Origin: an uncultured Lachnospiraceae bacterium
GTDB taxonomy: Bacteria > Bacillota > Clostridia > Lachnospirales > Lachnospiraceae
Length of the DNA stretch: 64,000 bases
Assembly: GCA_947628705.1 (NCBI GenBank)
Contig: CANRAZ010000001.1
Coordinates: 1-64,000, forward strand
Reading direction: 5' to 3'
The notes beneath the pieces are model-generated. The model saw only the letters and a program-made list of their open reading frames with translations, made no database searches and was not told the DNA's origin. Position 1 is the first letter of the stretch. Every line of letters begins with the position of its first letter. The translations under genes were made by a program, and so were the position numbers. This document shows positions 1-8,052 of this stretch, piece by piece.

Positions 1-585
1 CGTTACTGCCAAAGCAAAGCCTGAAAAAATACCCGGAATAATCTGTGGAATCACAACAGAAAACAAAGCCTTTGTTGGAGACGCTCCCAAATCAAGAGCG
101 GCCTCATAAAGGTTATTGTCCATCTGTTTAAGCTTCGGCGTTACCGAAAGGAAGACAAAAGGCGCGGTGAGCACAGTGTGCCCTATTATAAGCGGTATAA
201 AGCTGTCCTTGTCAACTCCCAAAACAACGATGAACAGAACGCATATTGAAAAGGCCGTAACAACCTCTGCGTTAACAACAGGTATCTGGTTAAAGCCGCT
301 TATAACTCCGTTTGTAAGCTTTTTAGAGTAAAATGCTCCTATTGCGCCGCAGGTGCCGATAACCGTGGCAATTACCGCCGATACGACTGCAAGAACAACC
401 GTGTTCAGGATCATATCCCTAAGCTCAGGAGTAGTAAAAAGCGTAACGTAATTTTGTATCGAAAATCCTCTTATGCGTCCTATCATAGTAGAGTCGGTAA
501 AGCTGTAAACCGTAAGAATCAAGATCGGCAGGTACATAAATGCAAGTACCAGCGTGCACCAGAGAACAGATAATGTTTTTTTCAT
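1..585 (-). CDS. potC: Spermidine/putrescine ABC transporter permease PotC (partial, C-terminus outside window)
   Basis: This is the second membrane subunit of a polyamine ABC importer. The ORF track misses it because the stop lies beyond position 1; I translated 195 codons from the ATG at 585. The product starts MKKTLSVLWC, has a first membrane helix followed by the short periplasmic motif TVYSFTDS typical of PotC, and several more hydrophobic segments. The permease coupling loop is visible near the left edge as EAALDLGASPTKALFSVVIP, the EAA motif that docks on the ATPase. The start codon overlaps the potB stop as ATGA, so the two are translationally coupled. The solute-binding gene potD is expected further along this strand, outside the window. 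Family assignment is secure; the exact polyamine is not readable from sequence. Confidence 0.93.
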   Translation of the reverse strand, partial: MKKTLSVLWCTLVLAFMYLPILILTVYSFTDSTMIGRIRGFSIQNYVTLFTTPELRDMILNTVVLAVVSAVIATVIGTCGAIGAFYSKKLTNGVISGFNQIPVVNAEVVTAFSICVLFIVVLGVDKDSFIPLIIGHTVLTAPFVFLSVTPKLKQMDNNLYEAALDLGASPTKALFSVVIPQIIPGIFSGFALAVT

Positions 586-1376
586 ACTACTCTGCCTCCT
601 CCCTGATTGTCATCGCCGAAGTGATTTGTCAGCAGGGTGATGATGAAAATAATGACAAGGAGCACTACCGAAATCATCGCTCCGTTGTTCCAGTCATACG
701 CATTGAAATAACTGCCTATCAGGCTTCCCATTATGTAGGTGGAATTATGAAGCATATCCAGAACGACGTAATTCGTCATAGCAGGTAGAAATACCATCAT
801 AACGCCGCTTATTATTCCCGGAATTGACAGCGGAAGCGTTATCTTAAGGAAAACATTAAGCTTGTTTGCCCCAAGGTCCGCCGCCGCCTCGTTTAAGTCT
901 CTGTCCAGCTTTAAGAAGGATGTATAAAGCGGAAGCACCATAAACGGCAGGAAGTCATATGTCATTCCGATGACCGTGTTCAGAAACGGGTGAAAGGCAA
1001 GATTGCCCTCGAAGACATCAAGAATTTCCTTAAGCGCGGTTATTCTGAGCGTAAAGTTGATCCACATCGGCATAACAAAAAGCATGAGAAGGATCGAACG
1101 TTTTTTAAAGCCTCCTCTGGCGAGAATATAAGCCAGCGGATATGCAATTATCAGACACACCGCAGTCGCCGTTATCGACAGACAAAAGCTGTACACAAGC
1201 GTGCCTATCGTGTTGCGGTCAGTAAAAAAGTTTATATAATTTGTAAGGGAAAAATGCCCCGCCGCATCCGTAAACGCATAGTAGAATACCACTATGAGCG
1301 GAGCAACTACAAAGCAAAGCAGGAACATGACGTACGGTACCGCCAGCTGCTTTCTTGTAAACATTAATTTACGCAA
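582..1376 (-). CDS. potB: Spermidine/putrescine ABC transporter permease PotB
   Basis: First membrane subunit of the polyamine importer, 264 residues, the usual size for PotB. About six membrane helices are visible; the first spans roughly residues 12-35. The EAA coupling loop lies near residues 163-188 (EAAADLGANKLNVFLKITLP) and is followed by a long hydrophobic C-terminus ending in a Gly/Asp-rich tail. The gene starts 15 bases after the potA stop and overlaps potC by four bases, so potA-potB-potC is one operon. Together with PotA and PotC it would form the membrane channel that takes spermidine or putrescine from a binding protein. The gene order supports the assignment over other type I permeases such as those for iron or sulfate. 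Confidence 0.93.
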   Translation of the reverse strand: MRKLMFTRKQLAVPYVMFLLCFVVAPLIVVFYYAFTDAAGHFSLTNYINFFTDRNTIGTLVYSFCLSITATAVCLIIAYPLAYILARGGFKKRSILLMLFVMPMWINFTLRITALKEILDVFEGNLAFHPFLNTVIGMTYDFLPFMVLPLYTSFLKLDRDLNEAAADLGANKLNVFLKITLPLSIPGIISGVMMVFLPAMTNYVVLDMLHNSTYIMGSLIGSYFNAYDWNNGAMISVVLLVIIFIITLLTNHFGDDNQGGGRVV

Positions 1377-1391
1377 TGCCGTGTACCTCCG

Positions 1392-2864
1392 TTATTTAAG
1401 CCTGAGCTTTATGTTTTCCTTTGCCACAACAACGCTTACATAGTCGTTTTCATTCCAAAGGTATTCGTCCGTAATGATAAAGTCCTCTTCGCTCTTTGTC
1501 CTGACAGTATAGGTGTAGTGGTCGCCCTTATAGATAAGAGAAATAATATTACCGCAGGTGCCGCCTTCCTCCGCATTGTCGCTCATCGAGAGGACTGAAA
1601 TCGGAACTTCCACTTCAACAGCCACGTCCGTAAGGTCAATCTTCTTTCCGTCGGCAGTAATAAGATATTCCTCCTCGTCAAGGTGCGAGCCCGGATAAAG
1701 CTGAGTCACGTCGCATTCAAATTCACCGTCTGCGAACAGTACGGTATTGTGCTTGGATATTACTCCGTCAAAAATATTTGTGGTGTATTCAGCCTCCATA
1801 ATATGAATTTCATTAGGGCCGATATTCATTCCGATTTCAGAATCCACCGCCGCTGACTTTGTTGAATGAATAAGTATTTCGTAATTTCCCGATTCAACGG
1901 TTATTTCAAAATGCACGCCCTTGAACACTACAGACGTCACCTTGCCCTTTATCGCTCCCTTGTCAGGCTCAGTTATTACAATATCCTCCGGCCTTACCAC
2001 AACGTCCACAGCAGTATTTTTAGGAAAATCGTCCACACATTCAAATTCGGTGTCGCAGAACCTGACTTTAAGCCTGCCTGTCATTTTACCGTTAAAAATG
2101 TTGCTCTCCCCGATAAAGTCGGCGACAAAGGCGTTTGCAGGCTCATTATATATATCCTCAGGAGTTCCTATCTGCTGAATACAGCCGTCAGACATTACAA
2201 CGATTTTATCTGACATTGTAAGAGCCTCCTCCTGGTCATGCGTTACGTAAATAAAGGTTATGCCAAGCTCCTTGTGCATGGCTTTAAGCTCAATCTGCAT
2301 TTCCTTTCTCATTTTAAGGTCAAGCGCTCCGAGCGGCTCATCAAGCAAAAGGATTTCAGGTTCGTTTACTATCGCCCTTGCTATCGCTATCCTCTGCTGC
2401 TGACCGCCTGAAAGAGTAGTTACGCTTCTCTTTTCAAAGCCTTCAAGGTCAACTATTTCGAGCGCATGCTGAACCTTTTCCTTAATTTCTTTTTTGCTCA
2501 GCTTTTTAATGACCGTACCGCCTGTTTTTTCGTCCTTTACCTCAACTGTTTTTAGCTTAAGGCCAAAGGCCACATTGTCATAAACATTGAGATGCGGAAA
2601 CAGCGCATACCTCTGAAACACAGTGTTAATAGGTCTTTTGTAGGGCGGAACATCACTGATGTCCTTCCCGTCTAACAGAATCTGACCCTCCGTCGGCAGT
2701 TCAAAGCCTGCGATCATACGAAGAGTGGTAGTCTTTCCACAACCGGACGGACCAAGAAAAGTTACGAATTCACCTTTTTTGATTTCGAGGTTAATATCCT
2801 CAACAACAACATTACCATCATATTTTTTAATGATGTTTCTAAGCTCGATAATGTTATTACCCAT
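1392..2864 (-). CDS. potA: Spermidine/putrescine ABC transporter ATP-binding protein PotA with extended C-terminus
   Basis: ATPase subunit of the polyamine importer. Walker A is [10 protein letters not shown] (about residues 38-47); the signature is [15 protein letters not shown]; Walker B is [11 protein letters not shown]; the switch histidine is in VTHDQEEAL. The start is fixed by AAGGAGG ahead of ATG at 2864. At 490 residues it is longer than the roughly 350-380 usual for PotA. The extra length lies after a normal TOBE-type regulatory domain. The end (about residues 430-490) again shows the pattern G-x-I-x-S-x-x-Y-K-G-x-H-Y, which echoes [18 protein letters not shown] earlier, suggesting a duplicated TOBE-like domain joined by an acidic segment. 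The reading frame is intact, so this is not a frameshift. It leads the potABC operon. Confidence 0.93.
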   Translation of the reverse strand: MGNNIIELRNIIKKYDGNVVVEDINLEIKKGEFVTFLGPSGCGKTTTLRMIAGFELPTEGQILLDGKDISDVPPYKRPINTVFQRYALFPHLNVYDNVAFGLKLKTVEVKDEKTGGTVIKKLSKKEIKEKVQHALEIVDLEGFEKRSVTTLSGGQQQRIAIARAIVNEPEILLLDEPLGALDLKMRKEMQIELKAMHKELGITFIYVTHDQEEALTMSDKIVVMSDGCIQQIGTPEDIYNEPANAFVADFIGESNIFNGKMTGRLKVRFCDTEFECVDDFPKNTAVDVVVRPEDIVITEPDKGAIKGKVTSVVFKGVHFEITVESGNYEILIHSTKSAAVDSEIGMNIGPNEIHIMEAEYTTNIFDGVISKHNTVLFADGEFECDVTQLYPGSHLDEEEYLITADGKKIDLTDVAVEVEVPISVLSMSDNAEEGGTCGNIISLIYKGDHYTYTVRTKSEEDFIITDEYLWNENDYVSVVVAKENIKLRLK

Positions 2865-2956
2865 CTAGTTTTACTTTACCTCCTTGACTGAAATTTGGAA
2901 ATATACCCGTGCCTGCGCACAACCCTGCCGAACACTCAGCCGGTAATTTACCGCAG

Positions 2957-2993
2957 CTAAAAAATAAGGAGGTCTGCGGTTATACAGACCCCC
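2957..2993 (-). terminator. Rho-independent terminator after the 2-hydroxyacid dehydrogenase gene
   Basis: On the minus strand GGGGGTCTG and CAGACCTCC can pair (one mismatch) around an 8-base loop, and the stem is followed by TTATTTTTTA. It lies about 100 bases past the stop at 3093 and before potA, so it probably ends the dehydrogenase transcript and insulates potABC. Confidence 0.65.
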
Positions 2994-3092
2994 TGTGTTC
3001 GATAGACAAGATTATACATAATGTGACCGATAATAGCAAGTATTTTTTTCAAATCAAACAAATTTTTTCCAAACCTGCAGCTGTTGCGTTTT

Positions 3093-4052
3093 TTACATAC
3101 TAACCAGATTTCTCGGAGTTCCTTTTAGGTATGCCTTAATATTTTCAACCGTTTCGTCCACGCATCTCTGTCTCGCCTCCGCCGTTCCCCAACCGATGTG
3201 CGGAGTAATAAGAAGCCTTCCGCTGTCCTTAAATTTCATCAAGGGATTGTTTATGCATATCGGCTCTTTGCTGAGCACGTCAAGACCTGCCCCTGCAATT
3301 CTGCCATTTTCAAGCGCCTCAAAAAGCGCATCTTCATTAACGATATTCCCTCTGCCAAGATTCAGAAGCACGGCATTTTTCTTCATCATCATAAACTCAT
3401 TGTAGGAAATAAGATTAAAGGTTTTCTCGGTAAGAGGCGTATGAATTGACACAATGTCGCTTTCCGAAAGCAGCTCCGCAAGCTGCTTTCTTTCGCAGCC
3501 GTAATCATAGCTTCTCCCTGACGGCGAGCAGTATATGACCCGGCAGCCAAAAGCCTTTGCAATTTCAGCAACCCTTCTTCCAATTGCGCCAAGGCCGATT
3601 ATTCCCCATGTTTTACCGCACAGCTCGTTAAAACGGTAATCAAAGAACGAAAATGTCTCCGCCCGTGAGTACTCTCCGCTCTTAACGTAGGCGTCGTAAA
3701 GGGCAAGATGCTCATATACATAAAAAAGCATTGCAAAGGTGTGCTGAGCAACCGATTCAGTGGAATAGCCTCTTATGTTTACAACCTGTATGCCTCTTTT
3801 TTTCGTATATGCAAAATCCACATTGTTTGTACCGGTTGCGGTAAGGCATATCAGCTTCAGTTTATGCGCATTCTCAAGCAAATCGGCATTTACAGGTATT
3901 TTATTCAAAACGATAATGTCTGCGTCCTTTATCCTGTCAGCGTCTTCCTCAGGAGAAGACTTCCCATAGATTTTGACGTCTCCCAGCGGATAAAATCCTG
4001 ATAAGTCCGCATCAGTGCCGAGAGTCCTGCTTTCCATTACAACGATATTCAT
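3093..4052 (-). CDS. D-isomer specific 2-hydroxyacid dehydrogenase (glycerate/hydroxypyruvate-type)
   Basis: An NAD(P)-dependent dehydrogenase of 319 residues, the normal family length, that would interconvert a 2-keto acid and its D-2-hydroxy acid in the cytoplasm. The nucleotide-binding fold is seen as GLGAIGRRVAEIAKAFGCRV (about residues 152-171). The second family signature is LLNLGRGNIVNEDALFEALE, and a catalytic histidine is in LLITPHIGWGTAEAR. The early motif TGTNNVDFAYTKKRGI matches the glycerate dehydrogenase/hydroxypyruvate reductase branch more than D-lactate or 3-phosphoglycerate dehydrogenase, and there is no ACT domain. A purine-rich AAGAGGAA precedes the ATG. The substrate is not certain. 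It appears to be a single-gene unit with its own terminator. Confidence 0.85.
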   Translation of the reverse strand: MNIVVMESRTLGTDADLSGFYPLGDVKIYGKSSPEEDADRIKDADIIVLNKIPVNADLLENAHKLKLICLTATGTNNVDFAYTKKRGIQVVNIRGYSTESVAQHTFAMLFYVYEHLALYDAYVKSGEYSRAETFSFFDYRFNELCGKTWGIIGLGAIGRRVAEIAKAFGCRVIYCSPSGRSYDYGCERKQLAELLSESDIVSIHTPLTEKTFNLISYNEFMMMKKNAVLLNLGRGNIVNEDALFEALENGRIAGAGLDVLSKEPICINNPLMKFKDSGRLLITPHIGWGTAEARQRCVDETVENIKAYLKGTPRNLVSM

Positions 4053-4173
4053 TTATTTCCTCTTTTCCAAAACCGTTTATATAAAGAATACTGTCACGCT
4101 TATTTACTCACCCAGCGGCCGCGTTAATTAACGTTTGTGATATCCGCAGAACCATTTTACGTATTATTAAAGC

Positions 4174-5304
4174 TTACAAATACATTCCCAGAATAATAAA
4201 TCCTATCATCACAACTATCGCCGCGGCAACGCCTATATTCCCGAACGCCGTTTTGGCATCGGCATCGTACTCTGTGCGTACAAGGAAAAATCTTTTTTTT
4301 CTTACTATAAGCAGAATCAGTCCTATGAACGCCATAACGTATTCCGTAAGGGCAACCAGCGCAACCAGCATAAACATAATCAGCCCCTTCTCGTCCTTAA
4401 GCAGTTTTTCAATAAGCATTTCATCTGTAAGATTTGCCAAATCATCAAATATCGAGACTTTTGACATCAGATAGACAAGCAATGTCGATACTCCGTTCAT
4501 AATGAAATGAAGTGTAATCGTATAACGTATCTTACCGGTTCTTACGTAGATAAACGCAAATAAAAGCCCGATAAAAAATGCATAGAAAAACTGCTCAACA
4601 TTGCCGTGCATAAGGGCAAATGACAAGCCGGAGAGCAATATCACATTCTTTTCACTGTAAACTCTGAGCTTATCAATCAGGAATTTTCTGAAAACCAGTT
4701 CTTCCACAACAGGTGCGATAATTACGCTGAAAATCGCCGTGAACACAAAACCGTTGTCGAAAAATACTCCGATTGAAGAATCAGAGCTTACGCCCGCGCT
4801 TGAAAGTATTATTGAGTTAATTAAAGAGGCAATAAAGGAACCGGCGATAGACACTGCATACATCATGCAGATTGCAGCAAGAAAATTTCCTGCTCCCATC
4901 TTCTTCTTTTCCGGCTTATAGGAAGGTATTTTTTTTATAACAAGCAAATATACAGGCAGGGCTACGCCGACCTCTCCAAGCAGATTAAGAAGAAGCGCCG
5001 TTTCAATGCTGATGCTTTTTAATTTAAATACCGAAAAAAGCACCAGCTCCGCTCCTATGACCACAAGGTTAAAAAGAAGCACAAACGCAAGAATTGCAAA
5101 TCCTGTCCTTGTATATGCTTTTTTAGGCGGCAGCTCCCACGACGGTTTTTTCGATTCTTCCGGTTCGGTTTGCAGTGCCGGGTCTCCGTACTGCGAGCCA
5201 TACTGCACATAATCCTGCGTTTTCGACTGCAGATCCGTTTGTGCGCCGTCCGGTATTCCGTCCTTAGATTCATTCTGTACGTCCTTATTTAAATCCGTTT
5301 CCAT
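4174..5304 (-). CDS. CPBP-family intramembrane metalloprotease
   Basis: A membrane protein of the CAAX protease/bacteriocin-processing (CPBP, Abi) family. I use the ATG at 5304 rather than the track start at 5358 because AAAGGAGA sits just upstream of it; this gives 376 residues. The first 65 or so are polar and acidic and probably cytoplasmic. About eight helices follow. The family motif EELVFRKFL is at residues 201-209 (tandem glutamates 201/202 and Arg206), with the second histidine motif FALMHGN near 229-235 and a third in LHFIMNG near 265-271, so all catalytic elements are present. Substrates of such bacterial proteins are mostly unknown; roles in peptide processing and self-immunity are described. 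No bacteriocin gene is visible nearby. Confidence 0.85.
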   Translation of the reverse strand: METDLNKDVQNESKDGIPDGAQTDLQSKTQDYVQYGSQYGDPALQTEPEESKKPSWELPPKKAYTRTGFAILAFVLLFNLVVIGAELVLFSVFKLKSISIETALLLNLLGEVGVALPVYLLVIKKIPSYKPEKKKMGAGNFLAAICMMYAVSIAGSFIASLINSIILSSAGVSSDSSIGVFFDNGFVFTAIFSVIIAPVVEELVFRKFLIDKLRVYSEKNVILLSGLSFALMHGNVEQFFYAFFIGLLFAFIYVRTGKIRYTITLHFIMNGVSTLLVYLMSKVSIFDDLANLTDEMLIEKLLKDEKGLIMFMLVALVALTEYVMAFIGLILLIVRKKRFFLVRTEYDADAKTAFGNIGVAAAIVVMIGFIILGMYL

Positions 5305-5408
5305 AATCCCCGTCTCCTTTTTCACATAACTGTCGGCATGATGCCGCAGCTTCCGCAATTATCTGCTGTTAATTCTACACTATATTTCGTTTTACTTCAA
5401 GATAAGTA

Positions 5409-5437
5409 TTGACTTAACACGGATTTAATGCAATAAA
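5409..5437 (+). promoter_or_regulatory. Possible promoter for luxS
   Basis: TTGACT is followed after 17 bases by AATAAA in the AT-rich gap ahead of luxS. The -35 box is good and the -10 box weak, so this is a tentative call. No SAM riboswitch motif is apparent between this site and the gene. Confidence 0.35.
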
Positions 5438-5482
5438 TAATATTAATTATTATTACTGGCAAGGAGGTTTGCAGAAAACGAC

Positions 5483-5962
5483 ATGAAAACCATCGCAAGC
5501 TTTACGGTCGACCACACTAAACTACTCCCGGGAATCTACATTTCCAGAAAAGACAGGGTCGGCTCTGAAACAGTTACTACTTTTGATTTACGAATGACGA
5601 GACCTAATATTGACCCTGTGCTCGGTACCGGCGAGGTACACGCAATTGAGCATCTTGCCGCCACCTTTTTAAGAAATGACCCTGAATATGCCGACAGGGT
5701 AATTTACTTTGGTCCGATGGGATGCCGGACAGGCTTTTATCTCATACTTGCAGGCGATTTAGAATCCGAAAGCATTACCGAACTCATAAAAAGAACATTT
5801 GAGTTTATAAAAGATTTTGAAGGGGATATTCCCGGAGCCACGCCTGAGCAGTGCGGAAACTACAGCGACATGAATCTTCCAAAGGCAAAAGCGGCTGCTG
5901 AAAAATATTACGACGAAGTATTGCTTGACATAAAAAGAGAGCATCTGGTATATCCGCAGTAA
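5483..5962 (+). CDS. luxS: S-ribosylhomocysteine lyase LuxS
   Basis: LuxS cleaves S-ribosylhomocysteine to homocysteine and DPD, the precursor of the AI-2 signal, as part of the activated methyl cycle. The 159-residue length is typical. The metal site is complete: HAIEH at residues 53-57 supplies two histidines and the acid, and Cys124 lies in PEQCGNYSDM. Cys81, the conserved catalytic cysteine, is in GPMGCRTGFY. The nearest Shine-Dalgarno, AAGGAGG at 5461, is 15 bases from the ATG, longer than usual; no better in-frame start exists. The gene stands alone; no pfs or metK homologue is in the window. It converges on the lipoprotein gene that follows, with 28 bases between the stops. Confidence 0.97.
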   Translation: MKTIASFTVDHTKLLPGIYISRKDRVGSETVTTFDLRMTRPNIDPVLGTGEVHAIEHLAATFLRNDPEYADRVIYFGPMGCRTGFYLILAGDLESESITELIKRTFEFIKDFEGDIPGATPEQCGNYSDMNLPKAKAAAEKYYDEVLLDIKREHLVYPQ

Positions 5963-5990
5963 TGCGGACAAACCGGACGCTCATTAATGA

Positions 5991-6788
5991 CTACCAAACC
6001 GATATACCGAAACGGCTGTATATTTTGTCATATACCTCATATGCCTGCCGGAGCGGTTCCGAATCGGCAGGCTCCGTATTTCCGAATACGGAAATGCTTC
6101 CTGCCGCGCCCAAGGACATCTGACAGCCGTCTTCATCAGAGGTCATAATAATGTAACGCTCAACAGGATTTGCATTAGAAATTTTTTCCGTAATGTCAAG
6201 GCTTTTTTCGGTTTCCTCAAGACATCTTTCGGCAGAATACGCATAAACATTGCCTTCTTCAAAGGAAATATTCGCCGCAGCAGCGATTTCCGCTTCAAGC
6301 TTTTCTCCGCTCTTGACAAAATCACAGAGCCCGTCGATACCTCCAAAATCTGTCTTTATTACTATTACCTCACTAAACTCCTGCGAGCCTGTTGACCTGT
6401 ACATAACCAAACGTTCGTCAGAATTTTCTTTGTTATAGTAATATTCATAAACAGAAAGTTCAGAACGGACAAGTTCAGCGCTGACTACATCTCCTTGTAC
6501 ACGCTTGGTCTTCGGTATTTCGTCAGGCTCCGGCAACGTTCCCGGAGGAAGAATTTCAGGGGTGGGCGTTACAGGCGGTTCTTCTGTTTTTTCCGATTGC
6601 TCCGTTTTACCGGAAGCTCCGTTTTCACCTTGCGCCGGATTATTATCCGCCGACTTATTTTCTCCCCCTGTCGGAGCAGACGTCTCTGTCAGGACATTCT
6701 CCCGAGCGCTTAACTCCTTGTCTGAATCTTTATTGCAGGCGGTAATTAGTATCAGTATAATACTTACAGAAAAAAGCAGCTTTCTCAT
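5991..6788 (-). CDS. Predicted secreted lipoprotein of unknown function
   Basis: A 265-residue protein that I do not recognise as a named family. It has a lipoprotein signal peptide ending in the lipobox LITAC, which would be cut and lipidated at Cys18. A low-complexity linker rich in Glu, Thr, Pro and Gly follows (about residues 20-95), then a globular domain of about 165 residues that probably lies outside the membrane. The start is supported by GAGGAGGGAATGCTAA upstream. The layout (lipid anchor, flexible spacer, small domain) is common for Clostridia surface proteins. The upstream leader on this strand contains a possible structured RNA (6858-6930). No catalytic motif is evident. Confidence 0.75.
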   Translation of the reverse strand: MRKLLFSVSIILILITACNKDSDKELSARENVLTETSAPTGGENKSADNNPAQGENGASGKTEQSEKTEEPPVTPTPEILPPGTLPEPDEIPKTKRVQGDVVSAELVRSELSVYEYYYNKENSDERLVMYRSTGSQEFSEVIVIKTDFGGIDGLCDFVKSGEKLEAEIAAAANISFEEGNVYAYSAERCLEETEKSLDITEKISNANPVERYIIMTSDEDGCQMSLGAAGSISVFGNTEPADSEPLRQAYEVYDKIYSRFGISVW

Positions 6789-7150
6789 TTAGCATTCCCT
6801 CCTCGCCTTCAAAAACAAAATACTTTTAATCGGCAGCTAACCTTTTTGATTTAATATAGGGCGGCGCTCTGCTCTTTCCGCTGGCAATTGCCGCTTCCCA
6901 AAGGGTAGCATAGCACATATTGACCGCCCTTACAACCCTTGCAGACCCTAAGTAAAACTAATTTAATCCTTCTGTAACATTTTAAAATAATTAGGAATAT
7001 TTTTTCCTATCTCCGCTTTAGTTTATGCAGACGGTTTTTAGTGTCGTCGTAATATTTTTCGCGGTTTATCAATATATCGCAGTTTAAATCGGTAATCTTT
7101 CTATCCGAACTGAATATAATTTTATTAACCGTATTTTGAAAGCCGCCGCT
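6789..7150. other. Intergenic region with a possible structured RNA
   Basis: About 360 bases separate the lipoprotein start from the next plus-strand gene. AGGGCGG (6858-6864) can pair with CCGCCCT (6924-6930), enclosing the 10-base palindrome GGCAATTGCC (6883-6892) and the small hairpin CCCAAAGGG (6897-6905). On the minus strand this is the leader of the lipoprotein gene. It matches no RNA class that I recognise. On plus, TATAAT occurs at 7115-7120 shortly before the 7151 gene but has no good -35 box. Confidence 0.4.
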
Positions 7151-7720
7151 ATGAACGAAAGGCAGATTAAACTTATCCGAACCGTCTGTCCGTACATAAA
7201 CCCTCACCTGCGTCCTCACATTCTCGCCTTTTTGTCCTTTATGGAGTTCCGGCTTAACTTTTCCGCAATAAACACCCCGTTAAATTATTTTTTTACACGT
7301 AATGAACCTTTGGTTACGGACAGCGAACAGCTGCTTAACCAACTTAAATGCAGCGTCAGCAGAGAAGAACAGAAAATAATCGACCGTGTGATGATGCTTG
7401 AGCAGATGATGAAATTTATGGAAGTGATGCAGGATATTCAAGGCATGCAGGGAATGCAGAATATGAGCGATATTCAGGGAACCCAGGATAATAAGAACGG
7501 TTCAGGCACACAAGGCAGTGCAGACATTAATCGAAACGCTCAAAACGGCAGTGAAGGAAGCAATTTAAACGGAAACGTTGGCAGTGAAGGAAGCAATTCA
7601 AATGGAAACGGCGGTTTCGGCGGCATAAATTTTGAAATGCTTAAAAATTTTCTTCCTAAGGAAAGCGCCGAGACCTTTGAACTCGTGAAAATGATGATGG
7701 AAAATAATGATGCGCAGTAA
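7151..7720 (+). CDS. Uncharacterised protein with Met/Gln-rich and Gly/Asn-rich segments
   Basis: I do not recognise a named family. The track starts at a TTG (7136); I prefer the ATG at 7151, giving 189 residues, although neither has a clear ribosome site. A TATAAT at 7115-7120 would leave a very short leader if it is the -10 box. The N-terminal 60 residues look folded (NERQIKLIRTVCPYINPHLR). A Met/Gln-rich stretch follows around residues 78-110, then a Gly/Ser/Asn-rich linker containing two copies of an 11-residue unit (GSEGSN-type) made by a 33-bp repeat, and a helical C-terminus. It has no signal peptide or membrane helix. It may be co-transcribed with the small gene at 7774. Confidence 0.6.
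   Translation: MNERQIKLIRTVCPYINPHLRPHILAFLSFMEFRLNFSAINTPLNYFFTRNEPLVTDSEQLLNQLKCSVSREEQKIIDRVMMLEQMMKFMEVMQDIQGMQGMQNMSDIQGTQDNKNGSGTQGSADINRNAQNGSEGSNLNGNVGSEGSNSNGNGGFGGINFEMLKNFLPKESAETFELVKMMMENNDAQ
7547..7612 (+). repeat. Two 33-bp in-frame tandem repeats
   Basis: Two adjacent copies (7547-7579 and 7580-7612) starting GGCAGTGAAGGAAGCAATT encode GSEGSNLNGNV and GSEGSNSNGNG. The few differences include silent changes, so it is an ordinary in-frame duplication in a linker. Confidence 0.85.
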
Positions 7721-7773
7721 AAAAGCAATAGATAACTGAACAAAATTGAATTAAAAAGCTGTAATGGAGAATT

Positions 7774-8052
7774 ATGACAATGGAAGCTAAATGGCTGAAT
7801 GATCCTCGCTTTAACCATATCGATGAAAGAAAGAAGAAATATCTTGAAAAGGTATTTATACAAACCTCCGGCAAGTCCATGAATGAGGTTGTCAAGGTTT
7901 TTACACAGGTTTCCGCCGAAATGAAAAAAGAAGGGCTTGCCCTCACGCCTGATGAGGGAAGCCTCATGATTGAATATCTGATGCAGAATATGACGCCTTC
8001 TGAAAGACAGAAATGGAATAAAATCACTGAATATCTGAAGAAAAAGCGCTGA
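7774..8052 (+). CDS. Small conserved hypothetical protein
   Basis: A 92-residue soluble, charged, mostly helical protein without signal peptide. The sequence begins MTMEAKWLNDPRF and ends in a basic tail (KKKR). The pattern WLNDPRF near the N-terminus, and a helical C-terminal part with TPDEGSL and MTPSERQKW, resembles small uncharacterised Clostridia proteins that I have seen, but I cannot name a function. ATGGAGAATT lies just upstream; translation could begin at the first ATG (7774) or the second (7780). Its last 29 bases overlap, tail to tail, the end of aroA on the other strand. It follows the 7151 gene by 53 bases, so the two may share a transcript. Confidence 0.7.
   Translation: MTMEAKWLNDPRFNHIDERKKKYLEKVFIQTSGKSMNEVVKVFTQVSAEMKKEGLALTPDEGSLMIEYLMQNMTPSERQKWNKITEYLKKKR

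Noticed and set aside
1392-2864. Frameshift or gene fusion as the cause of the long potA
   Set aside because: The frame is continuous, composition is uniform and the end looks like a second domain of the same type.
2941-2953. CGGTAATTTACCG palindrome as a polyamine operator
   Set aside because: A 13-base palindrome alone, between a terminator and the potA leader, is too weak to call.
4115-4131. Cloning-vector or linker contamination at the NotI/PacI sites
   Set aside because: The sequence on both sides is ordinary intergenic DNA with no vector sequence; a natural palindrome is simpler.
6858-6930. SRP RNA or a known riboswitch
   Set aside because: The conserved SRP loop sequence is missing and no known riboswitch core is visible.
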